From assembly GCA_015231375.1 (NCBI GenBank), contig JADGBT010000007.1:1-64000 (forward strand): a DNA stretch of 64,000 nucleotides, in the 5' to 3' direction. Of the stretch, positions 56,875 to 64,000 are shown in pieces (position 1 is the first letter of the stretch; each line of letters opens with the position of its first letter). Position numbers and translations under genes: made by a program. The stretch comes from Magnetococcales bacterium. Lineage in GTDB: Bacteria > Pseudomonadota > Magnetococcia > Magnetococcales > Magnetaquicoccaceae. Below the pieces are notes generated by a model. That model was not told the DNA's origin, did not search any database, and was given only the letters and a program-made list of their open reading frames with translations.

Positions 56875-57579
56875 ATGACCACTGCCTTGATTGGCGGAAC
56901 CAGCCTGCTGGAGTCCCGTCGCTTTCAGGATGCGGCTCCGCGCCGTATCCAGACCCCCTATGGGGCCGTCACGCTGCTGGAACAAAACGGTCTGCTCTTT
57001 TTGCAGCGGCACGGTCTGGGTACCTATCTGCCCCCCCACATGATCAACCACAAGGCCAACCTCTCGGCCTTGCATCTGGCCGGAGCCAAACGGATTCTAG
57101 CCATCAGTTCCGTGGGCAGCCTGCGTCTCGACCTCGCGCCGGGCACATTTGTGGTTCCGGACGACTTTCTGGCACCTCACGTCAATCTGTCGTACTTCGA
57201 AGACGCCCGTGGACACCAGACCCCCGGCTTCCACAGGGAGTGGCGTCAACGCATCCTCGGGGTGTGGCGCCAAACCGATCTGCCCGCCCCCCGCGACCAG
57301 GGCACCTACTGGCAAACCCAGGGCCCTCGCTTCGAAACCCCGGCGGAAATCCGCATGTATCAACCTTATGCCCATGTCGTGGGCATGACCGTGGCTTCGG
57401 AATGCATCCTGGCCGCCGATCTGGGGGTGCCCTACGCCGCCTTGTGCGTGGTGGACAACTACGCCAACGGCCTGATCGAGACCCCTCTCACCTTTGCCGC
57501 CTTTAAAGAACAGGTCAAAGCCAACGAGGCGCAACTCCTGCTGACTCTCGAAACCCTCCTGCTGACGCTTTCGCTATGA
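56875..57579 (+). CDS. mtnP: Methylthioadenosine/purine nucleoside phosphorylase family protein
   Basis: This 234-residue member of the MTAP/PNP family has ALIGGTSLLESRRF, FLQRHG and THMINHKANL-like segment PPHMINHKANLSALHLAGA (cited in part). It also has SVGSLRLDLAPGTFVVPDDF and TQGPRFETPAEIRM, the phosphate- and nucleoside-binding stretches of MTA phosphorylase/MTI phosphorylase. It should split 5'-methylthio- or other purine nucleosides. The stop overlaps the next gene by ATGA. Pairing with a methylthioadenosine deaminase supports an MTA-to-MTI salvage route in which this enzyme would cleave methylthioinosine. Confidence 0.86.
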   Translation: MTTALIGGTSLLESRRFQDAAPRRIQTPYGAVTLLEQNGLLFLQRHGLGTYLPPHMINHKANLSALHLAGAKRILAISSVGSLRLDLAPGTFVVPDDFLAPHVNLSYFEDARGHQTPGFHREWRQRILGVWRQTDLPAPRDQGTYWQTQGPRFETPAEIRMYQPYAHVVGMTVASECILAADLGVPYAALCVVDNYANGLIETPLTFAAFKEQVKANEAQLLLTLETLLLTLSL

Positions 57580-58838
57580 ACCTTCTCATTCGCAACACCC
57601 GTCTGCCGGGCGCTTCGGAACCGATCGATATCCAGATCTCCCAGGGTCGCATCCAGGCCATGGGTCCGGCCCTGACCCCCCTGGACCACTCGGAACTCCT
57701 GGACGCCCAGGGCATGGCCGCCACGCCAGGACTGGTCAACGGCCACACCCACGCCTCCATGACCTTGTTCCGGGGCTTCGGCGACGACATGCCCTTGATG
57801 CAATGGCTGCAGACCCGCATCTGGCCCGCCGAGGCCCGCCTGACCGAAAACGATGTCTATTGGGGAGCCAGACTGGCCTGTCTGGAGATGATCCGCTCCG
57901 GAACCGTGGCCTTCGAGGATATGTACTGGCACTTTCACGGCATGGCCAGGGCCGTGGAAGAGAGCGGTCTGCGCGCCGGAGTGGGCGCGGTGATGATCGA
58001 CGTGGCCGGAGAAGATCAGGCCGCCTCCTGCCGTCGTCTGACCGAGCAGACCTTCGAGGAGTCCAGCCGCTATTCCGAACGGGTCCGTTTCACGCTCACG
58101 CCCCATGCCATCTACACCGTCAGTCCGGCCAGTCTGCGCTGGACCGCCGAATTTTCCGCACGCCACGATCTGCCGGTCCACATCCATCTCTCCGAAACCC
58201 ACCACGAGGTGGAACAGTGTCTGCAACAACACGGGGTCCGTCCGGCGGTGCATCTGGATCGCCAGGGACTGTTGACCCCCCGTGTGCTGCTCGCCCACGG
58301 GGTGTGGCTGGACGACGACGAACTCGACCTGATCGCCGCCCGTGGCGCCACTCTGGTGACCAATCCGGTCTCCAACATGAAACTGGCGGTGGGAGGGGTC
58401 TTTCCCTTCGCCCGGGCGGCGGCCCGCAACATCCCGATTGCCCTGGGCAGCGACGGGGCCGCCTCCAACAACTCCCTGGATCTGTTCCAGGAGATGAAAT
58501 GCCTCGCCCTGATCCAGAAACACGCCCAGAACGATCCCACCGCGCTCCCGGCCCATGAGGCCTGGGATGTGGCCACCGGCGCCAGGGCCTCCCTGCTGGG
58601 TCGGTCGGGTCGTCTGGTTCCCGGCGAACGGGCCGATCTGCTGTTGCTGAGAAACGAGGATCCAGAGATGACCCCGGAACACGATCTGGTCTCGAATCTG
58701 GTCTATGCCGCCACCGGACACGTGGTGGACACCATGATCGTGGATGGCAAGATCCTGATGAAAAATCGGATCATCCCCGGAGAGGAGGAGATTCGTCGTC
58801 AGGCCCGCGCCATAGCCGCCCGGGTGTGCGCGCCGTGA
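57576..58838 (+). CDS. mtaD: 5-methylthioadenosine/S-adenosylhomocysteine deaminase
   Basis: This amidohydrolase-family enzyme of 420 residues deaminates MTA or SAH. Metal ligands appear in LVNGHTHASMTLFRG, in HIHLSETHHE and at Asp in ALGSDGAASNN. The GLVNGHTH and SDGAASNNSLD stretches are characteristic of MtaD/TrzA-like deaminases. It overlaps mtnP and the downstream CHAT-like gene by 4 bases each, forming a tight three-gene unit. Confidence 0.9.
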   Translation: MNLLIRNTRLPGASEPIDIQISQGRIQAMGPALTPLDHSELLDAQGMAATPGLVNGHTHASMTLFRGFGDDMPLMQWLQTRIWPAEARLTENDVYWGARLACLEMIRSGTVAFEDMYWHFHGMARAVEESGLRAGVGAVMIDVAGEDQAASCRRLTEQTFEESSRYSERVRFTLTPHAIYTVSPASLRWTAEFSARHDLPVHIHLSETHHEVEQCLQQHGVRPAVHLDRQGLLTPRVLLAHGVWLDDDELDLIAARGATLVTNPVSNMKLAVGGVFPFARAAARNIPIALGSDGAASNNSLDLFQEMKCLALIQKHAQNDPTALPAHEAWDVATGARASLLGRSGRLVPGERADLLLLRNEDPEMTPEHDLVSNLVYAATGHVVDTMIVDGKILMKNRIIPGEEEIRRQARAIAARVCAP

Positions 58839-59965
58839 ATCCCGCGTTGGAGTTGCGCATCCTTCGTTCCGAAGGCGGCTTTGCGACCCAACTGTCGTGG
58901 CAGGGTCGTCCGTTTTCGCCGCCCCGTTTGGTCACGGAAGGGGATTTGTCCACGTTGCGTCATGTGGTCGATGGGAGTCGGCAACTGCTGAAATCCCCTG
59001 GCCCGGGGATCCTGGCCACAGAAGCGATCCTGACGGTGGGTGTCGAGCTGTTTCATCTGTGGCTCGCTCCGGATTGGGACGCGGCCATGTCACACCTGCC
59101 GGCGGGTCAATCGGTGATGCTGGCCGTGACTTCGGACGTGGCCGAACTGGTGCATCTGCCCTGGGAGTCCCTGACCCCTCCAGATGGTCAACCTCTGGGG
59201 CTGACGCACCGCTTCGGCGTGCAGCGTCGCCCCTTTGGCCTGCCCGCCTTGAACCGTTGTCGCGCGCTTTCTCCGGGTCCGCTGCGTCTGCTGTTCATGG
59301 CCTGTTCCCCGCAAGGCTTTCACTGGCCCGAAGCGAAACAGGAAAAAGACGCCTTCCGGTTTTGTCTTCCGGATGAACAGAATCCGGACGCACCCGCCGT
59401 CGAAGCCCACATCGTGCCAGGACCAGGATGGACCGATCTGGAACAGGCCATCCATCAACGTCAACCCCATGTGATCCATCTGTCCGGTCCGGCGCTGATC
59501 CGGGGTACCCAGGGCTTTTTCGCTTTCGAGGAAGCGGATGGTCAGGCCGACGCCCGCACCGCCGGGGAGCTGGTCCGGGATCTGTTGCGCCACTCCGGGG
59601 CCGGATTGGTGATCCTGTCCGGTCGCGAATCGGGCAAGGCGCCCCCCATCGCGGCCAGCGGCGCCTTGGCCCAGGGGATCGTCGCCACCGGAGCGTTCTC
59701 CATGGTCCTGACCTGGCCTGAAACCTTGCTGGCGACAGAATCCATTCCCTTCCTGAGCGCCTTGTACCGCGAGCTGGCCTCGGGCACTGCGGTGGATCGG
59801 GCCTTGAATCTCGCCAGGCGGGCCATTCTCCCGTTGACCGATTCCCAGGGGCGTCCAGGCTGGAGTCTGGCCGCACTCCACGCCCGTGGCGAACAGCCCT
59901 ATCTGTTCCATGCCGGTTTCCAGGTCAATGGATGCTCAAAACCGTTGCACGACGATGAAAAATGA
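58835..59965 (+). CDS. CHAT-like protein lacking the catalytic dyad
   Basis: This 376-residue protein fits the CHAT fold (caspase-like peptidase family) over about residues 90-365: a VMLAVTSDVAELVHLPWE segment, HVIHLSGPAL, LVILSGRESGKAP and FLSALYRELASGTAVDRALNLARRA (cited in part). In active CHAT proteases these positions read SGHG and SAC; here His is Pro and Cys is Arg, so peptidase activity is unlikely. The GTG at 58835 overlaps the mtaD stop as GTGA; a GTG at 58826 is also possible. Role unknown; perhaps a binding or regulatory protein. Confidence 0.72.
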   Translation: MNPALELRILRSEGGFATQLSWQGRPFSPPRLVTEGDLSTLRHVVDGSRQLLKSPGPGILATEAILTVGVELFHLWLAPDWDAAMSHLPAGQSVMLAVTSDVAELVHLPWESLTPPDGQPLGLTHRFGVQRRPFGLPALNRCRALSPGPLRLLFMACSPQGFHWPEAKQEKDAFRFCLPDEQNPDAPAVEAHIVPGPGWTDLEQAIHQRQPHVIHLSGPALIRGTQGFFAFEEADGQADARTAGELVRDLLRHSGAGLVILSGRESGKAPPIAASGALAQGIVATGAFSMVLTWPETLLATESIPFLSALYRELASGTAVDRALNLARRAILPLTDSQGRPGWSLAALHARGEQPYLFHAGFQVNGCSKPLHDDEK

Positions 59966-60048
59966 CCAATAGTGCAAATTGCTGCCGGGTCGAATCCCGG
60001 CTCCTGTCACGGACCCTTTGAAAAAAAGAACACGAAGGAAGGATAGCC

Positions 60049-61266
60049 ATGAAACCCGGCAAAGTTCTGGTCGCCCAAGGCGGCGGCCCCACGGCGGTCA
60101 TCAATCAATCCCTGGTGGGCGCGGTGCTGGAAGCACGCAAGTTCCCCCGCGTGGAACGGGTCTACGGCGCGCTGTACGGCGTGCGCGGGATCATCGACGA
60201 AGCCTTTCTGGATCTCACCCAGGAGACCACCCACAACCTGGAACGGGTCGCGGATACCCCTGGATCGGCCTTGGGTTCCACCCGGGACAAGCCGGACGAA
60301 AAATATTGCGCGGAAATCCTCAAAGTCCTGATGGCGCATAATATCCGTTGCTTTTTCTACATAGGCGGCAACGATTCGTCGGATACCTTGCGCATTGTCG
60401 AAGACTTTGCCAAGAAAGCCCATTACGACCTGATCACCATCCACATCCCCAAGACCATCGACAACGATCTCATGGTCAACGACCACACGCCCGGCTATCC
60501 TTCCGCAGCCCGCTTCGTGGCCAGCGCCTTCGCCGGCATCAATCTGGACAACCGGGCACTGCCGGGGGTCTACGTGGGTGTGGTCATGGGACGTCACGCC
60601 GGTTTTCTCACCGCCGCTTCGGCTTTGGGACGCAAATGCCGGGACGATGGCCCGCATCTGATCTATATGCCCGAACGCAATTTCGATATGGGTCATTTTC
60701 TCGGTGAGGTCAAATCCATCTACGACAAACTGGGCCGCTGCGTGATCGCCGTCTCCGAGGGAATCCACGACGCCCAGGGCACCCCGATTCTCTCTTCCCT
60801 GCTGGCCCGCACCCTGGAAAAAGATGCCCATGGCAATGTGCAGTTGTCCGGCACCGGTGCCTTGGCCGATTTGCTCACCAACGCCATCCGCGACAATCTG
60901 GGCATCAAACGGGTGCGGGGAGACACTTTCGGCTATTTGCAACGGTCGTTTCTCGGAGTGGTCTCGGACGTGGACCAGCGCGAGGCCCGGGAAGTGGGTG
61001 AAAAAGCCTGTCAATTCGCCCTGTGGAACCACGCCTGTGGTTCGGTGACCATCCATCGCATGGGCCACTACGCGGTGGAATACCGCCTGGATCCCATGAT
61101 CTCTCTGGCTGGCAAGACCCGCACCATGCCCGACATGTTCATCAATGCCCAGGGCACGGATGTCACCGACGCCTTCAAGTTTTATCTGACCCCGCTGCTC
61201 GGTTCCGGCATGCCGGACGCCTTCCGGTTGCGGGCGCCCCGGGTACCCCGGATCCTGCCGGCTTGA
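60049..61266 (+). CDS. pfp: Pyrophosphate-dependent 6-phosphofructokinase
   Basis: This phosphofructokinase of 405 residues has VAQGGGPTAVINQSL, IGGNDSSDTL, the active-site PKTIDNDLM and VVMGRHAGFLTAAS. The GGND (rather than GGDG) and PKTIDND motifs mark the PPi-dependent group, so it probably interconverts fructose-6-phosphate and fructose-1,6-bisphosphate reversibly with pyrophosphate. GAAGGA lies upstream of the ATG. It stands as a separate gene after the MTA salvage unit. Confidence 0.9.
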   Translation: MKPGKVLVAQGGGPTAVINQSLVGAVLEARKFPRVERVYGALYGVRGIIDEAFLDLTQETTHNLERVADTPGSALGSTRDKPDEKYCAEILKVLMAHNIRCFFYIGGNDSSDTLRIVEDFAKKAHYDLITIHIPKTIDNDLMVNDHTPGYPSAARFVASAFAGINLDNRALPGVYVGVVMGRHAGFLTAASALGRKCRDDGPHLIYMPERNFDMGHFLGEVKSIYDKLGRCVIAVSEGIHDAQGTPILSSLLARTLEKDAHGNVQLSGTGALADLLTNAIRDNLGIKRVRGDTFGYLQRSFLGVVSDVDQREAREVGEKACQFALWNHACGSVTIHRMGHYAVEYRLDPMISLAGKTRTMPDMFINAQGTDVTDAFKFYLTPLLGSGMPDAFRLRAPRVPRILPA

Positions 61267-61389
61267 TGCATGATTCGGCCTGACATCTCCCAGACCATCG
61301 GCAAGGATGCGCGCAAAAGGATGTTTCTTGCGGGGTTGAAATCGGGTATGCTGTGATTCATGCATTCGCAACAACCCGGAGTCATCGCC

Positions 61390-62076
61390 ATGCCACAAGC
61401 CGCCACCTTTGATAGTGTCTGGGAGATGTTCCAGGCCATGGTTCGCGAGAACCGCGAACGAAGCGCCAAACTGGATCTTTTGTTCCAGGAGACCGACCGA
61501 CAGTTCAAGGAGACCGACCGGAAAATGCAGGAGACCGATCGGCAGTTCAAGGAGACTGCCTTGCAATTCAAGGAGACGGATCTCAAGCTCCAAGAGACCG
61601 ATCGTATGATCAAGGCCACCAGCGCGCAGATGAAAGAGACCGATCGCAAACTGGACCGGTTGGGCAGTCGTCTGGGGGAGTTTGTGGAAGGTCTGGTGGC
61701 GCCAGCCTGCAAGACCCTGTTCGCGCAACGGGGGATTCCTGTCCACATGGTGAGCCGTCGGGTGGAGGCCGATCTGCCGGGTGGTCGTCATCTGGAGATC
61801 GATCTGTTCGTGGTGAATACCGATGTCGTGGTGCTGGTTGAAGTCAAAAGCAAGCTCTCCATCGAGGATGTGCGGGAACATCTGGAGCGTTTGGAAGAGT
61901 TCAAGGCGTTTCTGCCGGTCTATGCGGACAAGCGGGCCATGGGCGCGGTCGCGGCCATGGTGATCGACGAGAACGTCTCCCGCTTTGCCATGCGCAAAGG
62001 GTTGTTTGTGATCGAACAGTCCGGCGATACCCTGCGTTTCGCGAATGACGAGGACTTTATCCCCCGCTCCTGGTAA
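61390..62076 (+). CDS. Coiled-coil protein with PD-(D/E)XK-like domain (DUF3782-like)
   Basis: This 228-residue protein begins with a coiled coil built of seven-residue repeats (KETDRQF, QETDRKM, KETDLKL types, about 25-85). A C-terminal domain with HLEIDLFVVNTDVVVLVEVKSK then follows, an Asp...Glu-x-Lys arrangement of PD-(D/E)XK nuclease folds. Such DUF3782-like proteins are common in large proteobacterial and cyanobacterial genomes; their role is unknown. GGAG is 8 bases upstream of the ATG at 61390; 61360 is an alternative start. Confidence 0.75.
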   Translation: MPQAATFDSVWEMFQAMVRENRERSAKLDLLFQETDRQFKETDRKMQETDRQFKETALQFKETDLKLQETDRMIKATSAQMKETDRKLDRLGSRLGEFVEGLVAPACKTLFAQRGIPVHMVSRRVEADLPGGRHLEIDLFVVNTDVVVLVEVKSKLSIEDVREHLERLEEFKAFLPVYADKRAMGAVAAMVIDENVSRFAMRKGLFVIEQSGDTLRFANDEDFIPRSW

Positions 62077-62120
62077 AGACCCTCCTGTTTTTCTTTTGAT
62101 CCCCCCAGTGAGGTCTGCTC

Positions 62121-63092
62121 ATGTCCCATCCTGATTATCGTGAATTCGATTGTCGTCGTTTGAGACTCAGACCTCTGGCGGAACGGCAACACGACATGGA
62201 CCTTTCCAGTCTGCTTCCTCTTGCCCCGCGACCGGTGCTCCACGATTCCTTGCGGGTGGTGGCCCGACAGATCCTCACGGCCCGCGAACGCGGGGCCGCC
62301 GTGGTGTTGATGCTCGGGGGACATGTGCCCCGTTCCGGGGTGCAGACTTATTTGCTGGACTGGTTTGAACAGGGACTCATCACCGGCATGGCGGTCAACG
62401 GCGCGGTGGTGATCCACGATTTTGAACTGGCGCTCATCGGGGCCACCACCGAGAGTGTGGCCCGTTACATCCGTGATGGTCAGTTCGGCATGTGGCAAGA
62501 GACAGGACGGTTGAACGACATCATCACCTCGGCGGCCCAAAACGGTTTGGGACTGGGGGAGGCGGTGGGGCGGGAGATCGCCCAGGGTGATTATCCCCAC
62601 GCCAACCGAAGTCTTCTGGCCGGAGCGTGGCGTCATGGGGTGGTGGCCACGGTGCATGTGGGCATCGGTCACGACATCATCCATCCCCATGCCAACTGCG
62701 ACGGCGCGGCCTATGGCCAGACCAGCCATCGGGATTTTTTGAGATTCGCCGCCCTGCTGGAGCGTCTTGAAGACGGGGTGGTGATCAATTTCGGCAGCGC
62801 GGTCATGGCTCCGGAGGTCTATCTCAAGGCGTTGTCCATGGTGCGCAACGTGGCGGCGTCGGAAGGGCGTTCCATCTCCCGGTTCACCACCCTGGTTTGC
62901 GACTTGAAACCTTTGCCCGCCACGGTGAACGAGGAGCCGGGCAAACAGAATCCGGACTATTATTTTCGTCCCTGGAAAACCATGCTTGCCCGGACCGTGG
63001 CGGATGGCGGCATGGGATTTTATGTGCAGGGCCGTCACGACGAGACCATTCCCCAACTGTGGAGCGCCTTGCGGGAAGAGTTGGGAGGGTGA
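62121..63092 (+). CDS. Conserved hypothetical protein, deoxyhypusine-synthase-like at best
   Basis: This 323-residue soluble protein has VVLMLGGHVPRSGVQTYLLD, GMAVNGAVVIHDFELALIGATTESV and HDIIHPHANCDGAAYGQ, each cited in part. The combination of a Gly-rich turn, NGA-xx-HDFE-x-AL and a later Gly-Ser-Ala segment recalls NAD-binding deoxyhypusine-synthase-like proteins, but I am not sure of the family. No signal peptide or membrane segment. It ends 30 bases before the convergent queE. Confidence 0.6.
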   Translation: MSHPDYREFDCRRLRLRPLAERQHDMDLSSLLPLAPRPVLHDSLRVVARQILTARERGAAVVLMLGGHVPRSGVQTYLLDWFEQGLITGMAVNGAVVIHDFELALIGATTESVARYIRDGQFGMWQETGRLNDIITSAAQNGLGLGEAVGREIAQGDYPHANRSLLAGAWRHGVVATVHVGIGHDIIHPHANCDGAAYGQTSHRDFLRFAALLERLEDGVVINFGSAVMAPEVYLKALSMVRNVAASEGRSISRFTTLVCDLKPLPATVNEEPGKQNPDYYFRPWKTMLARTVADGGMGFYVQGRHDETIPQLWSALREELGG

Positions 63093-63124
63093 TCTTCTGG
63101 CTGGATCCGGAAACGATTTCTTTT

Positions 63125-63754
63125 TCAGCGCGCGCCGATATACTTGTGGGTTTGCAGCGAAAGACGCAGCCGGCCTTTGGCCTGAAGGGTCAAATCCAGG
63201 CAGCGGGCCACGGCCCTGGGATCCGGCGTGTCTCCCTGGGCGCGCGGCTGGACCCAGACGTTGGGATGCCGGGCGGCTTGTTCCAGGATCAAAGCCGGAG
63301 AACCTGAATCGGCTCCCAGTATGTATTTGATCTCGCTGGCCGCCTGATACAGGGATTCGGGCAGCGGGTTTTTGGGGGAGAGGGTGAGCCAGTCCACGGG
63401 GGGATCCGGCAGGGGGCCACCTTGACCACTGCTTTCCATGGCCACCCAGTAGCCGTTTTGCTTGAAGAGGGCGACCAGGCCGGAGAGATTCGGCAAAGCC
63501 AGCGGTTCCCCCCCGGTCAGCACCACGTTGAACAGTCCCGGAGCCGCCTGGACCACGGCGGTCAGGATGTCTGCGCGGGTGAGCCATTGTCTGGCCTTGG
63601 GATCGCGGTGCAGCGGTTCGTCGCACCACGGGCAGGAGAGGGGACATCCCCAGGCGCGCACGAAGACCATGGGACGTCCGGTCCAACTGCCTTCGCCTTG
63701 TACCGAAGCGAAGATTTCACAGATCGGATAAAGAGGGGAGGCGTCGTGGCTCAA
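63125..63754 (-). CDS. queE: 7-carboxy-7-deazaguanine synthase QueE
   Basis: QueE is a radical-SAM enzyme of the queuosine (7-deazaguanine) pathway. The 209-residue protein has EIFASVQGEGSWTGRPMVFVR (cited in part) and the cluster motif C-x3-C-x2-C in WGCPLSCPWCDEP, followed by LTGGEPL. The likely start is the TTG at 63754, overlapping the preceding stop as TTGA; the frame is open farther upstream but is unrelated to QueE. The preceding partial gene may be in the same operon. Confidence 0.88.
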   Translation of the reverse strand: MSHDASPLYPICEIFASVQGEGSWTGRPMVFVRAWGCPLSCPWCDEPLHRDPKARQWLTRADILTAVVQAAPGLFNVVLTGGEPLALPNLSGLVALFKQNGYWVAMESSGQGGPLPDPPVDWLTLSPKNPLPESLYQAASEIKYILGADSGSPALILEQAARHPNVWVQPRAQGDTPDPRAVARCLDLTLQAKGRLRLSLQTHKYIGAR

Positions 63755-64000
63755 GGGGAGGCGAATCCAAGCCCGATGGCGTCTTCCCGGGTGGCTTCGG
63801 CCCAGGCCCGTTCGCTTTCCCACAGTCGCGCCCGGGCGATCCGGGTGGTTCCCAGTTCCGTGCGCCCATCCAGATGGGTCATGCACCAGCCCACGATCCA
63901 GGCGGCCACATATTCGGTGGAGTGATAGGGCAGTTCGGGAAGGGTTTCGTTGAGCAGGTAGTGATCCAGTTTTTTCTGGATCAGTTCCAGACGCACCAGA
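63751..64000 (-). CDS. Hypothetical protein, 5' end possibly outside window
   Basis: The last 81 codons (to the stop at 63751) can be read from a GTG at 63996, but the true start may lie beyond the right edge. The protein is small, alpha-helical and has YVAAWIVGWCMTHLDGR and RLWESERAWAEATRED. Queuosine genes such as queD often precede queE, but I cannot identify this as one. It overlaps queE by TTGA. Confidence 0.55.
   Translation of the reverse strand, partial: LVRLELIQKKLDHYLLNETLPELPYHSTEYVAAWIVGWCMTHLDGRTELGTTRIARARLWESERAWAEATREDAIGLGFASP

Noticed and set aside
59984-60001. tRNA T-arm-like hairpin GCCGGG-TCGAAT-CCCGGC
   Set aside because: It resembles a T-arm but lacks one loop base, and no anticodon or D-arm lies upstream; too little for a tRNA or attachment site.
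60007-61881. 624-codon minus-strand open frame over the phosphofructokinase gene
   Set aside because: It covers two well-supported plus-strand genes and shows no family pattern.

Overview
The window is a gene-dense, high-GC proteobacterial chromosome segment from a diazotroph. Almost every gene has proteobacterial relatives, start/stop overlaps of the ATGA or GTGA type are common, and the nitrogenase, urea and type IV pilus-like genes fit an alpha/gamma-like or magnetotactic (Magnetococcus-like) lineage. That taxonomic guess is inference only. No rRNA, tRNA, CRISPR array or insertion sequence was seen.

Nitrogen fixation (about 0.6-15.5 kb). A leftward operon nifH-nifD-nifK-nifT-nifY starts at a sigma54 promoter with a NifA-type upstream site. 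draT diverges from nifH, and draG lies at the end of a leftward nifB-ferredoxin-nifQ-draG operon, so draT and draG meet tail to tail and overlap. nifE-nifN-nifX-DUF269-fdxB-nifV runs rightward from a sigma54 promoter back to back with that of nifB. The two promoters appear to share one imperfect NifA site flanked by IHF consensus sites. Together the genes cover the structural enzyme, FeMo-co synthesis, electron supply, homocitrate supply and reversible ADP-ribosylation control.

Foreign-looking insert (15.6-19.0 kb). A brnT-brnA toxin-antitoxin pair and a two-gene immune-like module separate nifV from nifA. The module is a small Bell-like effector with a C-terminal motif, followed by an NLR-like STAND NTPase with TPR repeats. 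The motif at the effector C-terminus matches one at the NLR N-terminus, as expected for a bacterial amyloid-signalling pair. This is the most interesting finding.

Nitrogen regulation and urea (19.1-31.7 kb). nifA lies directly downstream of a long leftward urtABCDE-ureDABCEFG unit (urea ABC transporter plus urease), which is driven by a clear sigma54 promoter. A 12-bp hairpin separates urtA from urtB.

Accessory and housekeeping region (32-64 kb). This holds an FtsX-type permease with a lipocalin-like protein; an operon of phosphoglycerate kinase, glycosyltransferase, an unknown protein and a cyclic-nucleotide-gated K+ channel; and a partial MSHA/type IV pilus-like set (two MshM-like ATPases, a divergent GspE-like ATPase, a secretin N-domain protein and an MshN-like TPR protein). 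It continues with a PBP4-type peptidase; an operon of polyphosphate kinase 2, a nucleotidyltransferase-phosphotransferase fusion and a secreted metzincin; Nudix hydrolase, alpha/beta hydrolase, cytochrome bc1 assembly chaperone and BamE-like lipoprotein genes; a methylthioadenosine salvage pair with a CHAT-like pseudoenzyme; PPi-dependent phosphofructokinase; and queE at the right edge. Several coding regions carry in-frame tandem duplications (12, 24, 26, 42, 57 and 132 bp units).
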